Below are positions 11,646-26,321 of a stretch of DNA of 64,000 nt, in pieces. The notes below the pieces were generated by a model that made no database searches, was not told the DNA's origin, and was given only the letters and a program-made list of their open reading frames with translations. This DNA comes from Halocaridina rubra (lineage: Eukaryota > Arthropoda > Malacostraca > Decapoda > Atyidae), in NCBI GenBank assembly GCA_037179515.1, contig JAXCGZ010011695.1, positions 1 through 64,000 of the forward strand, read 5' to 3'. The first letter of the stretch is position 1; each line of letters begins with the position of its first letter. Made by a program: the position numbers and the translations under genes.

Positions 11646-12095
11646 TTAATTTAAGGCATAGCCTATTGTTATACAGGAATTAGCAAATTACATAATTTAA
11701 ATTACTGCAGCCTCTAAGCTTTCATTCCTGATACCATTTAAGCTTCATAAACAACTTTTAGGGAGGAGAATACATTCCATAAAATTTTACGACACGCAGG
11801 GGAACATGGAAGAGGTATTTTTCCTCCCGCCATCAGAGTAATATGAAGCAATATTTTTATACAATGAACAATGGCATATAATGGCAACCGGCAATATTTG
11901 TATTGATGAAATAAATAAATGGGAAAATGCCTATTTTACATATCCCATCTATGAAAGCTTCATGTTTTTTTCAGGTGCAGTAACTAACCAGATGCTGGTC
12001 GAGGAGTAAAATTACATCCTCCCAAGCAAAATGTCACGAGACTTACAATTACCGTTGACATATATCATCAATTTTCACTGACACTTTATCATAAA

Positions 12096-12098
<3 letters not shown>

Positions 12099-12139
<41 letters not shown>
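12099..12139. repeat. (GT)n microsatellite
   Basis: About 41 bp of GT. Confidence 0.97.
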
Positions 12140-12141
<2 letters not shown>

Positions 12142-12230
12142 GAAGACATTACAAAGTGCATGATGTCATATGGGTAAAATAGATAATAGCTATAAAATTC
12201 TAGTAACTAGATGTACAGATTACATTACAG

Positions 12231-12231
12231 C

Positions 12232-12282
<51 letters not shown>

Positions 12283-12283
12283 C
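12231..12283. repeat. (ATT)n microsatellite
   Basis: About 52 bp of ATT. Confidence 0.97.
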
Positions 12284-12920
12284 ATATAAAAAGGGGAACT
12301 TAGGATAGTTTAACTGGAAGCTAAATTCAATCAACGCTTGCTATTAACTAGTGAGCATAAATATATTTAAGTTTCTCACTTAATTTTCTTTATTTTATTA
12401 TTGATGGCACACTAGCTGCCATATGCTACAATAGCCTACATCAATACTTAATACCGTAGAATGCGGATTATTAGAGTAAGAAAATTTAAATTCTGTTCGC
12501 ACTGCATTGATAGTGATGCTTCAAATTGTTGTATTTAAAAGAAAAAGTGTTTAGTTCTATCTGATAAATAGCCAATACCTCCAGCCACCATAGCCTAGCT
12601 ACAAGACATTTTTTTTTTTTTTAATCCACGTATCCTCCTCCTCCCCCTCTTCCCTTTTAATAATAACCTTCAACCTCCCATTAATTGGTCTCTCCCCAGT
12701 GCAGCTAATAATGTTCCCCCTCTTTTAATATCAGCTTCCCCTTCCCTTTTTGCTTCTGTCTATAGCATAAGCACTTATGAAGCTATATTAGGTTCCCTCT
12801 ACAATAGAACAAGGATAGTAGATATAACCTTTTGCTATAAAAACCGAGGTACTGGAAGTTTACAGAAATGAACCACGTTATACAAATACTGAGGTAGGTG
12901 ATACAGTGATTTGCGCAACC

Positions 12921-12934
12921 TGTCTATCTATCTA

Positions 12935-13012
<78 letters not shown>
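12921..13012. repeat. (CTAT)(AT)n compound microsatellite
   Basis: A short CTAT run followed by about 72 bp of AT. Confidence 0.96.
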
Positions 13013-13016
<4 letters not shown>

Positions 13017-13328
13017 GTTCATTTTAATAACTGAATTACTCCTAGGCCAATATAAACAAAGATATACATTCAGAACCAGGAAATAATTTTAGCTGAAAAT
13101 TGCTATTGGAAAAAAATTATTCTGGAATTAAACTTCCTCCAACACTGAAGCAACGTGTAAACAATTCTCGACATGAATGATTTTAGTTGTGAGAATTGAA
13201 ATGAACGTATTCACAGACGTTACGGAGATGAATAATTAAAACCCTCCTATCATACGTGCAAACACACATACACACACGTAAAGAGCAAAGCTCAAAAGTA
13301 TAAAAAAATAATTATATATTACACAATG

Positions 13329-13329
<1 letters not shown>

Positions 13330-13401
<72 letters not shown>

Positions 13402-13601
13402 TCATATTTTACCCCTGACCGGGACGTATTTACTGTGCCAAGGCGTTATCAACTAGCAGTTAAGCTGTAAGGTCTGCTTCTCCTTTAGACCTTCATTGGT
13501 GTAGTAGATAGCGCCTTGGCACTGTAATTATTTCTTAGGTTCGAGTCCCGGTCAAAGGTAAAATATGACTCATGTTTTCACATATGTTAATGTGTTAATT
13601 T

Positions 13602-13659
<58 letters not shown>

Positions 13660-13767
13660 ATATATATATGAATCATTTTACCCCGACCGGGAATCATTAT
13701 TACTAAGCCAAGTCCCGGTCGGGGTAAAAATGATTCATGTTTTCACATATGTAATGTGCTTATTTGG

Positions 13768-13848
<81 letters not shown>

Positions 13849-13850
13849 AT
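13330..13850. repeat. Higher-order array: (TA)n alternating with palindromes carrying a B-box-like sequence
   Basis: Three (TA)n arrays (13330-13398, about 13605-13667, about 13769-13850) alternate with two palindromes (13398-13573 and 13668-13738). Each palindrome is followed by GTTTTCACATATGT-AATGTG. Both palindromes contain GACCGGGA and TCCCGGTC arms next to TTTACCCC and GGGTAAA. The first holds a tRNA-like half with GGTTCGAGTCCCGG. Confidence 0.85.
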
Positions 13851-14068
13851 ACCAAAACAACATTATGACGAGGCTGTACCATTACATATACTTCGTTATT
13901 AGGGCAACTAACTTAAGAACAATACATCTGTCAAAAATAAATAAAACTAGAAGACCTTAAGGGGATCTTGAAGGTTCTGGCCCCCTGCTGTGACCAAAAA
14001 CGTAGAGAGAACCCAGGTGTGTGGGTCTACCAACTACCATTATACCACAGAAAAAAATATCACCTTGC

Positions 14069-14072
<4 letters not shown>

Positions 14073-14129
<57 letters not shown>
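14073..14129. repeat. (AAT)n microsatellite
   Basis: About 57 bp of AAT. Confidence 0.97.
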
Positions 14130-15974
14130 TGAACACGACTTAAATTTCATTTTAACTTTCTACCTCAACCTACCACTAACAAATGGCATCAGCTGCTCAG
14201 CGAAGTGAGTGCCAAGAATACGAACCTAACTAATATCCCGTCGGCAAGTAAATAAACACAGAGTTCCATGTGTAAAGAAACAGAGAAAAATCTGGTTCGA
14301 TCACAAAATTGGACCCTGATGTCATTTTAGGTGTTTAAGAAAGAGACGAAAGACAGATTAACCATACCTAACCTGGGTTAGGTTAGGTTAGCTTAATGTG
14401 ACTTTTGTCTCAATTTCAGATTAAGCATCTAAAATCACATCAGGTGCCTATTGTAGAACGATACAAATTGATATCATACAGAGAGGGTTTCAATGTACCG
14501 TACTGTAAGTCTATAAATATTAATATTTTTAGTCAGTTGTTAGGCCTATTGCAAAACGTGGATTATGTTACAGTTCTTACAGCTCTTGTATTATAAAGAC
14601 TAAAGCTTCCAAGATAAAAACTATAAAATTTTGTCCATAGGCCTATAAGTGACATGTATTGTGTCTTGATATATGCACTGTTGTCTTCCTTAAGAAAATG
14701 TACAAGAAAGTACAGATCAGGACGTAATATCATATTTGATTCCTTAAATAAACAAATAACGTCCATAATGGAATCTTTATTCAAATATAGTTATATTAAG
14801 AAGTATATTGAAAAGCACGCTATATCTAATAACAAATAACTACCTAACACAATGATGAATGGTTCTAAAGCTTAGTAGTTTGAATAATCCATTTTTTTGA
14901 GATAATTATATTTTAATGGGCTCTTAGAATTTTCCCATCCATTAGCGAAACTTCAATTAGAGAAATTATCATTCTAGACAATTATCAAATTATTACATAC
15001 CAGGTTGATAACGGAGATTTTTGGCTAATTCCACGTATAGAGGAAAATTATATCCTACATTCTAAACTTGTGGTCGATATAAAAGCCTTTTATACACATC
15101 ACAAAAGGCCGAACATAATAAATTTTCAATCTGGACGTCGATTCCATGTTTACATCGTCGGCCATTTTGTAATCAGCGTCAAATGAGAACATGTTTAATT
15201 GCTTAAAAAAAATTTAAGGTAATTTTATTGATTTAGCGTCATATAATATAGTTATAATAATGAAAAAAAAATCATTATTATTTATCAAGATAATTATTGC
15301 ATTATTTAAATGCTTGATTGATAACTTACACGCTTTAATGTTTACATTTTTGTTGTCAGTCTATCATGGATACAGTGACCTGACCAAGCTTCGTGTCCTG
15401 GTCATACCGGTTGTGTTTTATGCGACCAGAATTATTATAACAATGATGACCGTGACCGGGAGACAGAATATGAACTTAATGTTAAAAAAAAAAAAAACCA
15501 GCCTTCAGTTTTCATTCATTCTCGGAAAACAGGTAATATACAAGTTGTGTGTGTTATTTAACTTTTAAGCAGTAATTTTTTTTTACATTCATACCCCTAT
15601 CGAATTGATAAAATGTTGAAGAAATATGGAAAAAATAATTTTTAGTTCGTTTTATAACCGGGGTGAATTTAGCGTAACCAATCCTAATGTAATGCAGTAT
15701 TTCATGTGGGTTCATCTGAACTGAGGGTGTGAAAGTAAACATTTACCCTTTGGGCTACTTGTACTTATTAATCTTATTGAGATATCGCCATGTTGAAGAG
15801 TTTTAAACTTTGCATTGATGAAAGACGGAAAATCTTATCCTTCATAATTTAAGCTTTGGTATTGTAAGCTTAAATTATATTTTGGCAATGATATTTTGCT
15901 TGTAAATCTTGGCTACTATAAATAAAAAAAAATGAAAATCTAAACAGCAAATTGTCAAGAAGTTTTAGATCTAT
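14130..15974. other. AT-rich intergenic DNA
   Basis: GGTTAGGTTAGGTTAG at about 14378-14393 is an arthropod telomere-like word; nothing else recognised. The short ORFs here lack splice or family support. Confidence 0.55.
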
Positions 15975-16105
15975 CTATATATGTGGCCCCATTCCCCATT
16001 GTAAGGGGGTGGCCGAGCTAAAGAACACGCATTCACCACGATGCACACATACCTCAATTACTCCTCTTAGAAGGAATATGGAAATCTAATCAGAAGAATG
16101 CTAGG
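15975..16105 (+). repeat. Interspersed repeat, family B
   Basis: TGTAAGGGGGTGGCCGAG, AAGAACACGCATTCACCA and the trailing ATTACTCCTCTTAG match family B copies in UBR4 introns. Confidence 0.65.
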
Positions 16106-17689
16106 GCCCAGGCTCCTCTACCGGTTAGCAAAGGCCTTTTCATGGCAGCGATAATGGCATTATGCCAGAAAACTACCTAGTAATATCATCGAACTATTTG
16201 TACCCAAGAATGATAATATTTGAAGACTAGCATTTATGGATCACTTTTGAATCTGGCAATAGGCTAATAAAACTGATTTAGTTGTTATAATTGCCCTTAT
16301 ACCACCCAGTTCATTTATGACACATTTCCTATAATATTAGTGTTGGTTATGTGAAATAAATTTATAGTTCTAAACCAAACCACTTAAAATGTCTAAAATA
16401 CTGTACCTAACCTTTTTAATAGAGGTAGCAACTACTTCTCATCGATTTTGCCTAGCTATACAGTTGCCTACATAAAAATATAACTACCTTGCATTCTGAA
16501 AGTAATGTCAGTTATTGCTACTTTTTTGCAGTCCACAGAATTTAATTTCAAAGCTAGGTGATCAGGCTGTTAAATAATTCATTTTTATGCCTTGATATAA
16601 ATACCATTATTAACAAATTGAGACGACTTGAAAGGAGTACTTTGTGTTTTTGATGATATTTTTTAAATAAATTGGCAAATCCAGAATAAGAAGTTATCAA
16701 TAAATTTTACTGAATTTAATGGACATAAGCATTTTTGATTAGCATCAGAAGCTATCCTTATAAAATCATACTTTTACCTCTTTCACACCTTTTGAAACAG
16801 GTTAAATAATAATCTCAAAGAGTGGATGTTATCACACCATCTTTGATTTATACATAATGTGCTGCTAGCTATCAAGCATATTGCCTTGAAATCTACTTTA
16901 CTGACCTGGCTAAGAAAGCAGTAATTCTATGTGCATTACATAATCTACACGGTTACTGTACTCCTCATATAAGTGCAGCAAATTTCTTCAAAATCAAGAC
17001 TGAAATTAATTTTAAAGGTGAGTCTTTTTGATATGTGTATAACAATGAGAAAATCCGGCATTGGGAGTAACATTGGTATCAGTGATGGTGATTCTTTTGG
17101 CCGAGCTTGAGCCACTTAAGTATTTCTGGCCAATGCGGTGTAGTATTACCAACTCAACTGCTATACGGGCGCTACCCCCACCCCTTATAATACATCCCTT
17201 CCTCTATCATTTTACTTCTATTGCTTACTTTCTTTTCTTTATCCAAATGATAATATATTGAGTTCTTTACCTTGTTATTATTATTATTTTGTTTACAGTG
17301 TAAAAACAGCTTAGCTATTTCTTTATTCAGTATAAGATTTGTTATTGGCAACACTCCTTGGAGACTTAAATATTGATATATTAGCGTATGGAAGGAATTA
17401 TTACACTATTACAGAATTGGAAGTGCATTGCTTGCCTCAGTAACCTCGGAGGGCTTATGTATTTTCTTTCAAGGAAAGGCAGTAATATATGGTTCGCTTG
17501 ACAATACTTTTAAAAATCTTAACAAAAAGTAAAAACTTGCTTTTTTTTATGGACATATGCCATATATTTATGAGATGAGAATTTCGTTTAGAAATCTTAA
17601 ATTTTCACCAAATAAGCTGTTATTCATGAAATTGGAAGTGTATTTTGCAATTATGGTAGAAATTTAATGCATTTCACATATTTGACCAT
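16106..17689. other. AT-rich intergenic DNA
   Basis: No gene, RNA or repeat recognised. Confidence 0.5.
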
Positions 17690-18085
17690 AAGCTAACCTA
17701 TTCTAGCGAAAAATAAGGCAATTGGATATACTGTATTGTAATTTTTGCTCTGTTCCTGAAAAGCTTTGATATTTTTGAAGGAGCTAAATCTCTGTAATAT
17801 CACTACTCCTTCACATTCTTGAATCATCTTGGCTTTCACTCTGTCTTTCAGGATTGTTCTTATGTGTTCAGTGGAGTTGAGGTCCAGTGAATTTCCAGGC
17901 CAATCAGGTCGACTGAAAAAATCAATCCCAGTAGCCCTCATAATATTTTGCAATGATGTTTTTACTTTCCTGGGAGAGTTTTTCTTGTGCCCTTGAGCCA
18001 TTGGGTGTGTGGACTTTGTCCTATCCTTCCATTCAATTGTCAATAATCCAACATACACTTCGGCCCCAGTGTGTTCACAATTCAC
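17690..18085 (-). pseudogene. Decayed Tc1/mariner-type transposase C-terminal fragment
   Basis: The minus-strand frame contains DWPGNSLDLNSTEHIRTILK, a clear relative of the Tc1/mariner motif DWP--SPDLNPIE--W--LK that carries the last catalytic acidic residue (here E in STEH). Upstream catalytic aspartates and the N-terminal DNA-binding part are not found in frame, and the reading frame degrades on both sides. Canonical prolines of the motif are mutated (SPDLNP became SLDLNS). No terminal inverted repeats could be matched by eye. It is a dead fragment. Confidence 0.75.
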
Positions 18086-19450
18086 TTCTGGTTACTAAAG
18101 GTAGCTCCTGCTTCCTTGGTCTCATAGTAAGCATTTACCTGGATTCAGTTAAAAAAACAAAAAACAAATAGCTTCACTGCCTCCAAGTTTGAAAGCTATA
18201 GGGGCAAGCCAAGTAGCAGATTTTGTTTGGGAAACATTGAAGAACAATGTTCAGTTCTTCAGGTTAAATGCCATCCTGCATAGCAGCATAAAAAAAAAAA
18301 AAGATATTTTTGTAATATGACCTCTCTTTAGTCATCTAATTTTTTATAGAGGCTGGTATAGACTAGGCTCACACCTCAATAGTTTTACCTCAAGGCACGA
18401 GTTGTTTCAGCATCGTACTTTACAGAATGTAGTCTTTGAATATCTGCTGTGTATGTTGGTTACATATAATGAAGTTTCCGCCTCACATTGTTCATACATT
18501 GTTTGCTTAGTGGAATTTTTAATCTCCATTGGCAGTGAGTCTTCGCATTGGGGACTAGCTTGTGTCATTCTGGCAAACTGTCACTGGGTGCATCTTATTA
18601 TCTCCTGTCTTAATTTATAGATACATAGGCTACTGACATCAATAGCAATTCACATACTGATGAGCTGTTCTCTGGTAATGTGTAATATTTCTATAATCCG
18701 TCTTCTCTTTTTTTAAGGTTTTGTTTCTCCTATATTTAAAATTGTGCATATAATGCCTTAACATATTGTAATAGCGCATATGCATTACATACCTTTAAGG
18801 TGATTATCTGATTGGCTCTAGATTTTACAGTCATTACGTTGCTGTTTTTGAGACATCCTTTTATTTCATCTGCTTTCCTATGCAATATAAATACATTAGT
18901 TTGTATACTAAACTGAAGGTCACAGAATACATGATCAACTTGCCAATACATGTACTTCATTATATTGTTCGTCACTTGCTTCGAACATTTGTCTGTTTAT
19001 CGTTTCATCTCTTTTTACTATCCATTACCAGGAATGTTTATATGAATCTCTGTGGATGCTCTCTATAGGTTTTAGTTTTCGTATAAAAACTGCTAGTTTT
19101 TCTTTTATCAGTATAGAGAGAGAGAGAGAGAGCATTTTGGCATTAGTAATGATGGCAACTGCATGATGCATACCATGGGATCATCCTCCCCTTCCGCGTT
19201 TAGTCACTTCGCTCTTACCCCTACCTCTGGTGCCCCCATTTGATTACAGAATGATATATTATTTTTCTTCAGGTATTACGTCATTGTGTACGCCAGTTCG
19301 CTCCCACTCCCTGCGATTGGATTTCTTCATTACAGTGCTATAGATTTCACAGTCATTTGTATTTTTTCTTTAAGGTAAATGAGATTATTCCAAAAACATA
19401 ACGTGACATAATTTCTATATATATAGAAACTAAAAGCCGTTACGGACTAT
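18086..19450. other. AT-rich intergenic DNA
   Basis: No gene recognised. A short GA run lies at 19116-19132. Confidence 0.5.
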
Positions 19451-19454
19451 TGCG

Positions 19455-19509
<55 letters not shown>
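19455..19509. repeat. (CT)n microsatellite
   Basis: About 55 bp of CT with one CC interruption. Confidence 0.96.
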
Positions 19510-19513
<4 letters not shown>

Positions 19514-19561
19514 GCAAAGACACTTCATTACGTTTTGCATATTAATTAAAATCTGCATTGG

Positions 19562-19563
<2 letters not shown>

Positions 19564-19644
<81 letters not shown>

Positions 19645-19657
19645 TTTTCGCAAATGG

Positions 19658-19697
<40 letters not shown>
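19564..19697. repeat. (TA)n then (TTA)n microsatellites
   Basis: TA repeat 19564-19640 and TTA repeat 19659-19697, separated by 18 bp. Confidence 0.96.
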
Positions 19698-19698
<1 letters not shown>

Positions 19699-20241
19699 GT
19701 TCAGGCCCACATTTAACAGAATGAATAATAAGTACAGTAACTATAGTCTTAGACTAATTATGACCTTGATCGGTGGCATGGCCTAACCCACTTAGTAATG
19801 ATGATGATAATAAAAATAATTATAATAATAATAAATAAATAAATAAAGTGGTACATAATGGATTTGAACAGGTAAAACTTCAGTTGATTGGAGAGGGTAG
19901 CAAGTCAGTGAACACACGAAGGAAAATCGAAACATGATGTTTTTCCTTAAACATTCCGTGGGGAAAAAAAAAAAAAGGGTTTTCAAGATTTGTATTATTT
20001 TCATAGTCCTTTTTTTTTTTGAAAGATACTAAAGAAAATAAGTGAGTTTCTACATTATAATCTAATGTATGAAGTTATATTATCAAAAACTATTTTTGAT
20101 GTAGATTCCTATAACTATACTTATTGAAAAAATATTGTCTTTTATATCTCAAGCATCACTATTCCTCATTTTTCATCAATATTAATCATGCGTTGACTTC
20201 AAAGAATTTTATAGTTTCGTTAATCAATTTACATTTTGAGG

Positions 20242-20243
<2 letters not shown>

Positions 20244-20315
<72 letters not shown>
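20244..20315. repeat. (AT)n microsatellite
   Basis: About 72 bp of AT. Confidence 0.97.
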
Positions 20316-20319
<4 letters not shown>

Positions 20320-20877
20320 TCTGTTGCACGAGAACACGTGAATATATATTTCGATAAGAAGAAAAACTCAGAACGCGAACGGAGTACTTTAGCGCTTACG
20401 AGTATATTTATCAACCCATCTCCATAGGTAATTTATTTATAAATTAGAAGCAGTACATATTCGGTAAGAGAAATCGAACTCAAACAATGAAAATTGATAA
20501 TTAGCCTATCTAAAAATAAACCCAGGAGCTATGTAAGCTTTACAAACTAGCCCGACGAAGGAAATAGGATAAATGAAGTAGGCCTATGTGATTTATTTTT
20601 CTGGGTGGTCATACATCAATTACCCAGTTATTTGATTCTCCACTCCTAGGCTGTATATTCTATAATATTTACCATGACCTTTAATTGATTTTATAAACGT
20701 AAGCCAATTATTAGCTTCCATTGTTGGCGTTAATAATTCTTTTTTCCAGTGTCGCTTACTATTTACATACTGTTTCATTGTTTTATCAATCATTTACCTC
20801 CGAAGATAGGTAGATAAATATACTCGAAAGTGCTATGGTACTCCGTAATTGCCTTTTTTTCCTTCTTAGTCAAAATA

Positions 20878-20879
<2 letters not shown>
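20316..20879. other. AT-rich intergenic DNA
   Basis: Nothing recognised. Confidence 0.5.

Positions 20880-20951
<72 letters not shown>
20880..20951. repeat. (AT)n microsatellite
   Basis: About 72 bp of AT. Confidence 0.97.
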
Positions 20952-20955
<4 letters not shown>

Positions 20956-22854
20956 CACGTGAATCTGTTTTAGTTTTTTCATATATGAAATGTGGAAATA
21001 GTTCATATTTCGTAATGTATAAAAATAAGAATAATTTCATGCATCAAGAAAGGGCATTTCTGGGGGGGGGGGGTATACTCAACATGACATTCAGAAGAAA
21101 TATATATTGAGAAATATACTTGAAAATAAAAATCGAATCGATTATCCACTAAAGATAAAAATTATCGAAAAATAAAGCATTTCATACCACCAAGACCTGT
21201 TATTACAAGAAAGAAAAGCATTATGAACGGAAGTTGGATTCAAGTATTGCTTATTTGTCCATGTGTCTTTTTTTATATTTATGTAACTAAGTAATTAGAG
21301 TAGGCCTATGGCATCTAGTAATCAGTACGGCACTCAAAGAACGCCTTCAGGGACGCCGATACACAAAAATCTGATTTTCATTTTGAGAATAGCAGAACTA
21401 ATTTAGTTTATTGTAGTTTTGATAGTATATTGTGTGTAGATTTGTTATGTATATGGCAGGCTTATTACTCTATGTAGTTTATAACACAAAATATACATTT
21501 GAGACGATATAACTGAGCATATATACTTAATGTATTATCCGAAAGGGAAAGACACAGAGACAGGGATCCTAATACCTGAGGTCCACTGCACATGAGGGAC
21601 ACAAGATTTATTTACAAAAAGTATCACACCATCAAAGCAAATTCAGTATCACTAGAGCTAACTAGTTCTTGCTGGATAAAGTAAATAACTTTGAACAAGA
21701 ACTAGTTAGTACTGAGCTAAATTAGATCACATTGCAACTGAAACTAGATTTCTTTTAACTGAACTATCTAGTTCAAAATAAAAACTGTTCTTAATTCTGA
21801 ACTAACCCGTGGTCCGTAGTCATAACCGTAGGGGTCCTGCAGGGGAAACATTGTGAAGAAATTGCATTTAAAAAATAGCATCATATTATTCCTATATAAC
21901 ATCTGGATAAAAAGACACTTGTGTTTTTCTTCATCCCAAGGATAATTTTTATTATATTTTCTTTATCATAAGGATGATTCTTATTATATAGAGATGCTAG
22001 TATTCACACGTATAGGCTATACTTGATAGCCTATTTGATACAGAGGTGTCTTTTTATCCTATTAAAATAAAAATAAAGGAACTGTAGATGTAATATTAGT
22101 TTTACAATAAATATAAAATTAGTCTATTCTTGCATTGTTAAGTTGACGTTATATTAAAACGTTATTCAACTCTTTGTTTTAATATACATATTATTGACAT
22201 TTTAGAGGGATGAACTAGATATTATTATTATTATTTTAATTGGATGTATTATAGATACATATTAAACTTAATCCAGTAATTGGATTACCAGAATATTAAT
22301 ATAGGAATATAATAAAAAGGTCAGTTATAATTCTTCTGTAATTATTACAGCTTTGATAATCAATGCAGACATATATATCAGTTTTATCATCAACAAGAAA
22401 ATAAATCACATGGACTTTTGAAGTACTGTACGTACCAACATATTTTCAAAAGACAGCATTCAAGTTATAAGTATCAGAAAGACACCAAACAAACATATAT
22501 ATCACTTATACATATTCATGCCTTAAATTAATTTAACATGTATGGAGAGGATAGACTTGTTTGTTCAGAAGTGACATGATGGCTAAATATTAGTACTGTT
22601 TAAGGGTAATAATTCAGAATTATTCGTGTTCTGTAGATAGAATTTTCATTTACGAACGCGCGGAATTGGTGTTCAGGATATTGAGATGAGAAGAAAAAAT
22701 AGATTATCAACCATAGGGAGTATAAAAGGCAGTGAGAAATGGTGTAGGCCTATAGTGTTATTATTTAACAACACAGATGACAGTAATTACTGTCATTTAC
22801 CCCTGTGCCGGCTGCAACATGAATGTAACGAAAATATTGTTGTTTGTCATTTTG
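20952..22854. other. AT-rich intergenic DNA with a short hairpin
   Basis: Contains a poly-G run at 21061-21073 and an imperfect hairpin at 21658-21709 (arms CTAACTAGTTCTTG and CAAGAACTAGTTAG). No gene recognised. Confidence 0.5.
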
Positions 22855-22998
22855 TATCACTTATAAATTCCCTTTATGGGGTGAACACAGACAGGTTGGA
22901 GTTGGGGAACGAAGGCTGGATGCCCCTTTTAACGTCTCGTGGTGGGTTCGATAGTGGGTCTCTCACTTCATGAATGGAGTTCTCTAATCACTGCAGTC
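22855..22998 (-). mobile_element. SINE family A copy
   Basis: Minus-oriented copy: core ACAGGTTGGAGTTGGGGAA, GGCTGGATGCCC, GTGGTGGGTTCGAT (B-box complement side) and the GCACTGCAG-type end. Confidence 0.75.
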
Positions 22999-24647
22999 TG
23001 TCACATCGCTATATTTGGAACTATTTCAGTTTCATTGATTAATTCATAACTACTGTTTTTTGGGTATAAAGTATATTTATTTTGAAACTACATGAATTAT
23101 TTTTAATGATATGTATTTTCAATTTTATATTTTGCCATCTAGTATTACAAATGTATTGTCTAATTGTTAGCATTCATGATATAAACACGTGGAAATAATC
23201 TTCGCGCGATTATTAGATTGAAACATGGTAAATAATTAGGAAATCAGTCTATAAATATTTGAAAGTAAGGATGTAGCAGAGGAAGAAGTGACGGTGTACG
23301 GAATATTTTTAGATGTGATGTAAGTTATAATTCTGGTTGTGGTTTCTTATACACGCGAGAATAGGGGGAGAAGACATGAATACAGAGAGTCTTGAAGGAA
23401 TTGCTTAGAGAAACATGTGATGGAAATTACTTTTGAGATGTCAGTTAAAATATTATGAAGTGGGTGAATAGGATGAATGAAAGTTGGAAAAGAATCTATC
23501 AAGAGTAAACGGAGCAGAGACCTTAAGGTAAATATATGTTTGAAGTTCTTTGAACGACATTCAAAAGCTAAATAAAATTTAATTTGATGTCTACTGCTAA
23601 CATCATTTGCTAATATTGCAGTTAGGGAAATAATAATAATAATAATAATTATTATTATTATTATTAAGCAACCTTGTTTAGGATAAGATCTGTTGAGTTT
23701 TACTTCCTGTCTGGGGGTCATCTTCAGATTCCTGTGCATAACCTTGTAGGCTTGAAACTTTGCCAATATAATGAAAAAAAAATCTTTAAAAATCTATATA
23801 AGCATACACGAGTCTTTTCTTTCATTATCTCCTTTAGTCTATTAGTTAAGCATCTGTCTGTTTGCCTGTAATATATATTGAGAGAGAAGGACCTCAGTAG
23901 AGAGGAAGCATTGGACAAGAGAGAGTGGAAAAGGCTGATAAGAAACCGCGACCCCATATAGATATGGGAAAAGCGAGAGAAGTAGATATATTAAAGCATA
24001 TACCTTTCTAGAATTATTTATATCAGTTAATTTCTTTCTATCTCTCTTATCTTCCCACTAAAAGTTTTTCTCGTCTTCTTACTCCTCTTTTTTACTTCCT
24101 CGCCCTCGGTTTTTGAAATTTGTTTACAGAGCTGAAGATTTAACAAGAAAATGTTGTCTTGTTTCCAACTCAAGCATGATGATTGCTATACTTCAGGTGT
24201 TGAAAGCGATTTGGTGAATATGGGGAGAGAGAGAGAGAGAGAGAGATTCTTAGGGATTACAGATATATCTCGGGACATATTTTAGAAACAATGGGAAAAT
24301 CGTAGTTTGATTGATAGACTTAACTTATTTAAAATACATTTACAGCATAATTCTTTCGCCAGATGACTTCTGAATAATCTAAAGGTTTCTATCCCAAAGT
24401 AATATATTATCATATCCAAATGGGACTTAATCATAATTATGCTTGTTTAAACATATTATTAAAGTTTTCGGGGCAGGACAATGGTGCTTGTGCCATTCTC
24501 ATGCATTCCTGAGTAGAAAGGAATGTAATTTTAAGTGGTTTCACCCAATTTCTGACTGCTCATTCTGAAAACACGTATTACGTTAGTTTTCATGTTTAAA
24601 ACCAGTACTTTAAACACGATATCCGTCTTGCTAGCTTCTTCTTCCTG

Positions 24648-24650
<3 letters not shown>
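22999..24650. other. AT-rich intergenic DNA
   Basis: Only a short (AAT)/(ATT) palindromic run at 23629-23665 and a GA run at 24225-24245. No gene recognised. Confidence 0.5.

Positions 24651-24681
<31 letters not shown>
24651..24681. repeat. (TTA)n microsatellite
   Basis: About 30 bp of TTA followed by TTGTTG. Confidence 0.95.
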
Positions 24682-24682
<1 letters not shown>

Positions 24683-25434
24683 TGTTGTTGTTCTTTTAGG
24701 ACCGCAAGCAGATCTAGAGTTGGCAGCATCAGTAGAATAGGCTACTGCTCTGTACCGTTGTCACACCTCGTGTCGTCTGCCATTCTAGTTCTCTTGCATA
24801 ACGTTCTCCACTTATCGTACTTTTTACTCTTTATCTCGTTAATCGAGCAGACCTCTGTTTGCATCTTACAAGAAACCATGGGTTGGAATAACTGGAGGGA
24901 GCTTGAATCTCATATATAAAACACTGATTTCTATACTGGCACCCCGTGGCACCTTATAAGGCTACGAGGGTTGGTTTTCTCGTACTCTTTCCCTTCCTCT
25001 CTTGTCTCACAGCTCACAGAGCCAAGGGGAAAGAAGCAAGAAATGATGCCACTTCTGGGAATAATTTAAAGATGAAGAAAACTAGACGGTGTAAATGATG
25101 AAGAATGAAAGTTATAAGCTAAGACATTATTAGCACACACACAGAGAGAGATTTATACTGCTGTAAAGCCGTCAATTGGCAGTTTCGAGTCTGAAAAAGT
25201 TCATATCGTTTCCACTGATGATCAAAGCGTTGAAAATTATGTTGGGTCTCGCCAGAATTTCTTTCATAATTTGCATCTACTTCTCTGTTTTATTTCTTTT
25301 TCCTCTCTCGTCAATCCAAATAACAGTTCTTTCTTTTTTCTTACCTAAATTAATGTTATTTGATGTTTTATGCGGTAAGTTACGAATCAAGGTTTGAACG
25401 AGACTGATGCGATATTTGCTTTTGGTTAAAGAAG

Positions 25435-26311
<877 letters not shown>

Positions 26312-26321
26312 CCTTACATAC

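Noticed and set aside
13565..13960. Tyr-Ile repeat frames (also at 11174, 19512, 20124, 20835)
   Set aside because: Translations of (TA)n arrays.
14378..14393. True telomere or chromosome end
   Set aside because: Only three TTAGG-like words; similar short tracts are scattered inside repeats.
22686..22973. 95-codon plus-strand frame
   Set aside because: Its second half is a SINE copy; no family similarity.
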